A stretch of 6,447 nucleotides of DNA from contig JARFRL010000022.1 in the NCBI GenBank assembly GCA_029287275.1, forward strand, positions 1-6,447. The letters are read 5' to 3'. Below the pieces are notes generated by a model. The model was given only the letters and a program-made list of their open reading frames with translations. It was not told the DNA's origin and did no database searches. The position numbers were made by a program, and so were the translations under genes. Each line of letters opens with the position of its first letter. Positions within the stretch are counted from its first letter, which is position 1. Source of the stretch: Pontiella desulfatans (GTDB lineage Bacteria > Verrucomicrobiota > Kiritimatiellia > Kiritimatiellales > Pontiellaceae). This document shows, piece after piece, positions 1 to 4,202 of the stretch.

Positions 1-77
1 CCAGTTCTCAAATCCAATCTAAAAGCGTTTGACGAAACCGAGCCTTTCATCCATTTCCAGAACCCGCGCCGCGTTGA

Positions 78-884
78 TTAAAATTCTCTTCGGGCGTCGT
101 AATAACTCGGACGGGGAACGGAGCGTTCGCGGCAATTTTCATCGAAGAACGCGTCGAGATTGAATTTCCGCAGGGCGTCAATCTTTTGATCGCCTTCCAG
201 CCAGGGCACGTCCGTCTGGGTGGCGAGCTTATTCCCCGCGGGGTCGATGACGACCACCAGATAGCCGGCATACTTGGCGCCGCGGGTCTCGAGATTGTTG
301 TACTCTTCGTAAACGCGGAAATCCGCGGCGGTCTCGAACTCGAATTTCTTTTTATTTTCTTCGGTGAACCGCACCTGAGCGGTTCCTTTTCCGGAAAGGC
401 GGTAGATGTCCGGCGTGGCGACCTCTCTTCCGACTAAATAAACCTCCGCCCGCAGGATTCCGTTGAAAACCGCGCTGCTTTTCTGTCTGATCCGCACCGT
501 GGTGGTGACCACGTTGATGTCATCGGCGAATTGCTCGTACTCGGATCGCGTGGTGTTTTTGTTTCTCACCTTTTCCTGCTTTTGCGCGCGTATTTCCAGC
601 TCGATCACGGGGGGAATTCGGGTGCGAAGATATTTGGTGTCCTGGGCGGAAAGGTTTTCCAGGGGAATCGAGCGCAGCGATCCGTCCGGTCGTCGCAACT
701 CGACGGATCCAAAAAGTTCCCGAACGAACTCCGCCTTCACCGATTTTCCGGAGGTGTCTTCCCAGACGCGCATTTCGGCGGAAACCGAACCGCGTAAAAA
801 CAGCGCGGCCATGGCGAAAAAGATGAACAGGTTATTTCTTCGGCGTCTAGAACAGTTGCGCGGTTGCATGATATGAATTTCCAT
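78..884 (-). CDS. Secreted SHD1-domain protein
   Basis: The 268-residue protein has a basic N-terminus with four arginines (13-16) and a hydrophobic core, LFIFFAMAALFL, ending GSVSA before EM, so a Sec signal peptide cut after residue 36 is likely. Residues 38-87 match the SHD1 domain (Sla1 homology domain 1) that is common in secreted proteins of PVC bacteria: R-x-W-x-D-x-S-G-K, then KAEFV, GSVELRRPDG, IPLENLSAQDTKYL. Residues about 95-260 are beta-rich and of no family I can name, with segments such as AVFNGILRAEVYLVGREV and GAKYAGYLVVVIDPAGNKL. The start is uncertain: ATG at 884 has no good ribosome-binding site, while the in-frame ATG at 869 (residue 6) has GGAA nine bases upstream, and the signal peptide is intact from either. 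It follows the TonB-like gene by 26 bases. The molecular role of bacterial SHD1 domains is largely unknown to me; a periplasmic partner of the motor is inferred from position. Confidence 0.83.
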   Translation of the reverse strand: MEIHIMQPRNCSRRRRNNLFIFFAMAALFLRGSVSAEMRVWEDTSGKSVKAEFVRELFGSVELRRPDGSLRSIPLENLSAQDTKYLRTRIPPVIELEIRAQKQEKVRNKNTTRSEYEQFADDINVVTTTVRIRQKSSAVFNGILRAEVYLVGREVATPDIYRLSGKGTAQVRFTEENKKKFEFETAADFRVYEEYNNLETRGAKYAGYLVVVIDPAGNKLATQTDVPWLEGDQKIDALRKFNLDAFFDENCRERSVPRPSYYDARREF

Positions 885-910
885 TGCGTTACGTTTTTTC
901 TCAAGGCGGG

Positions 911-2023
911 TTAGTAGACGTTAAACATCAACTCCGATTCCAAATCGGCCTCTCCGGGGATCAGGGTGTATTTAATCTTATCTTTCACGCGATCGGGGAT
1001 CTCGGCGGTTTTAAAGATGGGAAGGATGGGCATGCCTTGTTGGTTTTCAGCGTAGTCCTCCGCCTCGTCCTCCACGACCAAATAGGCGCAGTACTGTCCG
1101 CCGGGAATTTCCCCGGACAGCACTTCCATTTCAACCGGAACCCCCGGCTCCAGCTCAAACCAATCCCCGACGGCCGCTTGCGCGTGCCCCAGATAATACT
1201 TGTAGTCTTCATCGTGGTCTTCCCAGTCACAAAGTTCAGTACGAAAATCACCGTAGGACGCGTTCAAGACCACCTTTCCATTCACCCGGACCAGCAGCAC
1301 ATCGTCGCCGAACCCCCAAAACCGGAATCGTCCGCCCTCCTTGCGCATGATTTTTCCCTCGTAGTGCACGAGCCAGAAGACCGGATCGAATTCCGGTCCG
1401 GCCGGTATTCCGAAGAACGACGGCCCGAATTCGGACGAGATCGTTGGAATGAAAATCTGCGTGGTGTAGAGCTTTTGAGGAGCGCGGTAAAACGGCGCGA
1501 AAACATATGGATTCCAATCCAATTCCACAAAGCGCCGCACGGTGTTTATGTATTCCGGATCGCTCATGTTGGCTTTTTTGCCGCGCCGATCATACTGAAG
1601 CGAATAGAACGTGCCCTCGAAATCATTGCCGACCGACACGGAGCTGGATCCGCCGAACAAGCTCATTTCCGAAACGTCGGGAACCAATTCGTAGCCGCCC
1701 ACGCCTCCGCTGAGCCCGGAGCCCGCGCTCGAGATGTCCGGCAGTTGGATGTCCGGCATGCTCGCGACGCTTTTGGAGGAAATACGCGTGGTCGCGCGCG
1801 GCTTGGATTCTTTTTTCACTTTCATCCGCGGCTTCTTCAGGTCCATTTTCGGGCGGTCGATCGGGGGCGGCGGAACAAACTTCTTATCCGGCTTTTTGAT
1901 GACTGAAACCACGACGAATCCACCGGCGATCAACAAAATTATCGCGTGCACCGCGATGCTGATCAGCACGGCGCTGGACGTCCCTTGACCCGGTTTTTTA
2001 ATTTTTTTCTTCGATTTCCTCAT
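911..2023 (-). CDS. TonB-like energy transducer with PA14-like C-terminal region
   Basis: The 370-residue protein begins with a Lys/Arg-rich cytoplasmic tail (MRKSKKKIKK), then one membrane helix at about 18-42. That helix contains S22-x3-H26, the same spacing as S16 and H20 in the TonB membrane helix, which are needed for coupling to ExbB/ExbD. Residues 43-76 form a Pro/Lys-rich linker (PPPP at 51-54, then PKMDLKKPRMKVKK), also TonB-like, followed by a Ser/Gly-rich stretch to about 133. From 134 on I see no TonB C-terminal motif. Residues about 135-317 are beta-rich and recall a PA14 domain: GTFYSLQYDRRG, W217, GRFRFWGFGDD (231-241) and VRVNGKVVL (245-253) match the PA14 pattern of a strand, a DD turn and a 'DGK-like' hairpin. 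C265 and C312 could form a disulfide. The ribosome-binding site is weak (GAGA, eight bases upstream). The TonB-like call is firm by membrane motif and context; the PA14 call is tentative. Confidence 0.8.
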   Translation of the reverse strand: MRKSKKKIKKPGQGTSSAVLISIAVHAIILLIAGGFVVVSVIKKPDKKFVPPPPIDRPKMDLKKPRMKVKKESKPRATTRISSKSVASMPDIQLPDISSAGSGLSGGVGGYELVPDVSEMSLFGGSSSVSVGNDFEGTFYSLQYDRRGKKANMSDPEYINTVRRFVELDWNPYVFAPFYRAPQKLYTTQIFIPTISSEFGPSFFGIPAGPEFDPVFWLVHYEGKIMRKEGGRFRFWGFGDDVLLVRVNGKVVLNASYGDFRTELCDWEDHDEDYKYYLGHAQAAVGDWFELEPGVPVEMEVLSGEIPGGQYCAYLVVEDEAEDYAENQQGMPILPIFKTAEIPDRVKDKIKYTLIPGEADLESELMFNVY

Positions 2024-2037
2024 GGAAAAGTTCTCAT

Positions 2038-2472
2038 TTACAAACTCTTACTGAACGTCAAACTGTCCACCCCCGCCGCGGCGCAGGCGTCCATCACGTT
2101 GATCACCCGCTCATGGAAGGTGTTCTGATCGGGCAGGATGTTCACGAAAAACGGGGACTGCTGGGATTTCGCGACTTGCTTCAGCGCGGCCACCTGCCCC
2201 GCCAAATCATTGAGCATCTCGTCCGACGCCGCGAACCGCAGGCCCTCGAAAACCACGGTTCCGTCCTCATCAATCTCAATCAGCACTTCCAGGGGGATCT
2301 TCACTTTTTCGGTCTGGGGAACGTTCGCCGGCAGGATGAGCGAGATGTCGCCCTCTTTTTTGATCAAAGAGGCCGCCACCATGAAATAGATCAGAAGCAG
2401 AAAAACCACGTCGATCAGCGGCGCGATCTGCAAGTCGAGTTTGACCTCTTCCAGTTCGTCGGTTAAATCCAT
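2038..2472 (-). CDS. exbD: ExbD/TolR family protein, second copy
   Basis: This 144-residue protein is a second, divergent ExbD/TolR. It has an acidic N-terminus (MDLTDELEEVKLDLQ), one membrane helix at about 18-38 with the essential aspartate at D21 (IAPLIDVVFLLLIYF), and a periplasmic domain. That domain has ILPANVPQ after the membrane, a strand pair around VLIEIDEDGTVVFEGL, and FVNILPDQNTFHERVINVMD before the terminal GVDSLTFSKSL. Start choice is supported by AGGAG at 2481-2485, eight bases before the ATG. It lies 21 bases after the first exbD and 14 before the TonB-like gene. Outside the membrane motif the two copies share little obvious identity, so this looks like an old paralogue pair rather than a recent duplication. 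ExbD acts as a dimer in known complexes, so a heterodimer of the two copies is possible but unproven. Confidence 0.93.
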   Translation of the reverse strand: MDLTDELEEVKLDLQIAPLIDVVFLLLIYFMVAASLIKKEGDISLILPANVPQTEKVKIPLEVLIEIDEDGTVVFEGLRFAASDEMLNDLAGQVAALKQVAKSQQSPFFVNILPDQNTFHERVINVMDACAAAGVDSLTFSKSL

Positions 2473-2493
2473 GAGAACTACTCCTGCTTGAAA

Positions 2494-2901
2494 CTAAAGC
2501 TCGAACGCGGAAAAGATCAAATCGGAGGCGCCGACCTCGGCGCACGCCTCCATGATCTCCTCATTGACTTTATGCCGAGTCATTCGATCGGAACGGATCA
2601 CCACGCGCACTTTCGGATTAAATTCCAGCTCCGGCAACAAACGCTCCTTGAGCTCCTCGACCGACACGACATCGTGGCCCACATAGATGGAACCCGCTTT
2701 ATCGACGGAGATGAGAAACCGGCCGGTCTCGTCCTCGGGCACCTTGGCGTAGTGCGCCTCCGGGACATCCACCTGTACTTTTTTATCCACAACGGCGGAC
2801 GCCACCACGAAAAAAATCAGCAGAAGGAAGACCATGTCGATCATTGGCGACATGTCGATCTCGATCTCTTCATCGTCTAGAGCCAGCTCCAGATCAGCCA
2901 T
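2494..2901 (-). CDS. exbD: ExbD/TolR family protein, first copy
   Basis: This 135-residue protein has the ExbD/TolR plan. A short acidic cytoplasmic N-terminus (ALDDEEIEID) is followed by one membrane helix at about 19-39 and then a periplasmic alpha/beta domain at about 40-132. Residue D22, in the motif MSPMIDMVFLLLIFF, matches the essential membrane aspartate of E. coli ExbD (D25), which carries the proton pathway. The periplasmic part shows the expected order: VDVPEA, a strand around GRFLISVDKAGSIYVG, VRVVIRSDRMTRHKVNEEIM, and the ending GASDLIFSAFEL. The start at 2901 is supported by AAGGAG at 2908-2913, six bases upstream and within the last codons of exbB. Only one base separates the two genes, so they are almost certainly made together in the same complex. 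It differs clearly in sequence from the second copy that follows. Confidence 0.94.
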   Translation of the reverse strand: MADLELALDDEEIEIDMSPMIDMVFLLLIFFVVASAVVDKKVQVDVPEAHYAKVPEDETGRFLISVDKAGSIYVGHDVVSVEELKERLLPELEFNPKVRVVIRSDRMTRHKVNEEIMEACAEVGASDLIFSAFEL

Positions 2902-2902
2902 C

Positions 2903-3733
2903 TTATTCTCCTTTTTCCAGCGCCTGGCCTTTATCCAGGGTGAAGTCGACTCGGTTACCGCTCATCTTTTCGAGCTCATCGAGCTTCATGAAGGAGGCCG
3001 GGCGTTGGCCACTTTCGAGCGCGTCCAGCAGATAGCTGATATTCCGGCTGAGCGTGGCCAATGTTTTGCCGAAGCCCTTTTTGAAATAGAAGAAGGTGAA
3101 CATGGCCGGGATGGCGATGATCAGACCGGTGGCGGTGGTGATCAGCGCTTCACCAATATTCGCGGCGAGCAGCTCCGGTTTGCCCATTCCTTGCGACCCC
3201 ATGGTCTGGAAGGCCTTGATCATGCCGGAAACGGTGCCGAGCAGTCCAACCATCGGAGAGGTGGCGCCGATGATGGAGAGATAGTCGATCGGCTTCATCA
3301 GCCGACTCATCTGCTCCACGGAGGCCCCTTTCACCGACTGGGCGATTTTGTCGAAATCGGTTACGCCGTCGATCACGCGCTCGAGACCGGCACCGAAGGT
3401 GAAGGTGAACATGGAGGGATGGTTGCGGCAATAGATCAGGGCGTCGGGCACCCTTTTTTCAAGCATCATCTCGAGGAGCTCGGGCATCATTTCCGTGTGC
3501 AACAGCGTTTTGGCGCGCAGGGAAATCACGTTCTGCACCACGAAGATGACCATCATGAACGACAAAACGCCCAGCGGGATCATCGCCCAACCACCCGTCA
3601 TGATCAGTTCGAGCAACGTGGCGTTTTCTTTCGTCAGGGCGCCCGCCGCCGCCTCCACGGTCTCCGCCTCTTGAGCCCACACGGTCGAAACCGCGGCCGA
3701 CAGCATCCAAATCATCAAACCTTTTCTTTTCAT
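2903..3733 (-). CDS. exbB: MotA/TolQ/ExbB-family proton channel subunit
   Basis: This is the inner-membrane channel subunit of an ExbB/ExbD or TolQ/TolR motor. A cleavable signal peptide is likely (residues 1-20, ending VWA before QEAE), followed by a short periplasmic segment. The first membrane helix is at about 45-70. A cytoplasmic domain at about 72-148 is followed by two long helices forming the conserved core: about 149-178 (GATSPMVGLLGTVSGMIKAF) and about 188-217 (IGEALITTATGLIIAIPA). T167, E195 and T200 fall at the same spacing as T148, E176 and T181 of E. coli ExbB, the polar residues lining the pore, so the channel looks functional. The 276-residue length suits signal-peptide-bearing ExbBs. 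An AAAGGAG ribosome-binding site at 3740-3746, six bases before the ATG, fixes the start and overlaps the previous stop codon. The symbol exbB is by family; tolQ cannot be excluded, since neither TonB-dependent receptor nor TolB/Pal is visible. Confidence 0.95.
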   Translation of the reverse strand: MKRKGLMIWMLSAAVSTVWAQEAETVEAAAGALTKENATLLELIMTGGWAMIPLGVLSFMMVIFVVQNVISLRAKTLLHTEMMPELLEMMLEKRVPDALIYCRNHPSMFTFTFGAGLERVIDGVTDFDKIAQSVKGASVEQMSRLMKPIDYLSIIGATSPMVGLLGTVSGMIKAFQTMGSQGMGKPELLAANIGEALITTATGLIIAIPAMFTFFYFKKGFGKTLATLSRNISYLLDALESGQRPASFMKLDELEKMSGNRVDFTLDKGQALEKGE

Positions 3734-3744
3734 AATCCGCTCCT

Positions 3745-4191
3745 TTACTCCGATACTTCAGCTTGCCCGTTCATTTGTTTTAGTTCATCGAGAAACCGGC
3801 GGGCGGTCTCGGCCGCCTCGGTTCCTTCGTTCAAAAATTCCACCTGCCGAGCGGTAACCTCCGCCTGCTCCGGCATTCCCACTTCCAGATAGAGCTTCGC
3901 GGTTAAGAGTTCGCTTCGCGTGATCCATCTTTTGTCGTGGGCATGGAGCACATTCAGCCGCGCCAACTTCTGAAGAGCCTGTTCCAACTCTCCTTTGGCC
4001 CGGTGAATATTGGCCTGAAAAAAGAGACGGGCCGCCGGATCGGCAATGGCCGCGACGCGTTGCTCCATCATTTGGATCTGCTCTTCGGTAAGTTTCACCT
4101 CGCCAGAGCTCGCCGTGTCCGACCCCTGGGCGGCAACGGACATCGCGCCCGCCACGCCAAGAACAGTCATATAATATAAAATACGATTCAT
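3745..4191 (-). CDS. Small secreted TPR-like helical protein
   Basis: This 148-residue protein begins with a Sec-type signal peptide (MNRILYYMTVLGVAGAMSVAAQ, cleavage likely after AQ or AA near residues 21-22), so the mature protein should be periplasmic. Residues 33-145 are helical, with two TPR-like helix pairs: one around ARLFFQANIHRAKGELEQAL and one around SELLTAKLYLEVGMPEQAEV. These repeats resemble those in the larger TPR protein just upstream. The start at 4191 is supported by an AGGTGA ribosome-binding site at 4199-4204, seven bases before the ATG and overlapping the upstream stop codon. The ExbB gene follows after 11 bases. I recognise no named family. An accessory scaffold for the ExbB/ExbD complex, perhaps comparable with CpoB beside Tol-Pal, is an inference from position. 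Confidence 0.85.
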   Translation of the reverse strand: MNRILYYMTVLGVAGAMSVAAQGSDTASSGEVKLTEEQIQMMEQRVAAIADPAARLFFQANIHRAKGELEQALQKLARLNVLHAHDKRWITRSELLTAKLYLEVGMPEQAEVTARQVEFLNEGTEAAETARRFLDELKQMNGQAEVSE

Positions 4192-4202
4192 TGATGCGTC
4201 AC

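Noticed and set aside
1..50. Possible start of a further minus-strand gene (ATG at 50, open to the left edge, beginning MKGSVSSNAFRLDLRT).
   Set aside because: Only about 16 codons are visible, the ribosome-binding site is poor and an overlapping ATG at 54 stops after 11 codons. The operon may continue, but this cannot be supported here.
13..77. Possible terminator after the SHD1 gene.
   Set aside because: Only a 4-base-pair stem (GAAA/TTTC) could be found, with no following T-run on the transcribed strand.
805..848. Arginine-rich N-terminus of the SHD1 protein as a Tat signal.
   Set aside because: The arginines are not followed by the Tat consensus (x-F-L-K); the sequence fits an ordinary Sec signal peptide with a strongly basic n-region.
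884..1906. Plus-strand open frame (340 residues) opposite the TonB-like gene.
   Set aside because: It is antisense to a protein with clear membrane and linker motifs, and shows no family features or ribosome-binding site worth noting.
2834..3892. Plus-strand open frame (352 residues) opposite exbB and parts of its neighbours.
   Set aside because: It crosses two gene boundaries of a clear ExbB/ExbD unit and has the His/Arg/Gln-rich composition of an antisense shadow.
4170..4175. TATAAT on the plus strand, in an AT-rich patch at the start of the small TPR-like gene.
   Set aside because: No -35-like element lies at the right distance and no plus-strand gene follows. The AT-rich patch is explained by the codons for RILYYM near a translation start.
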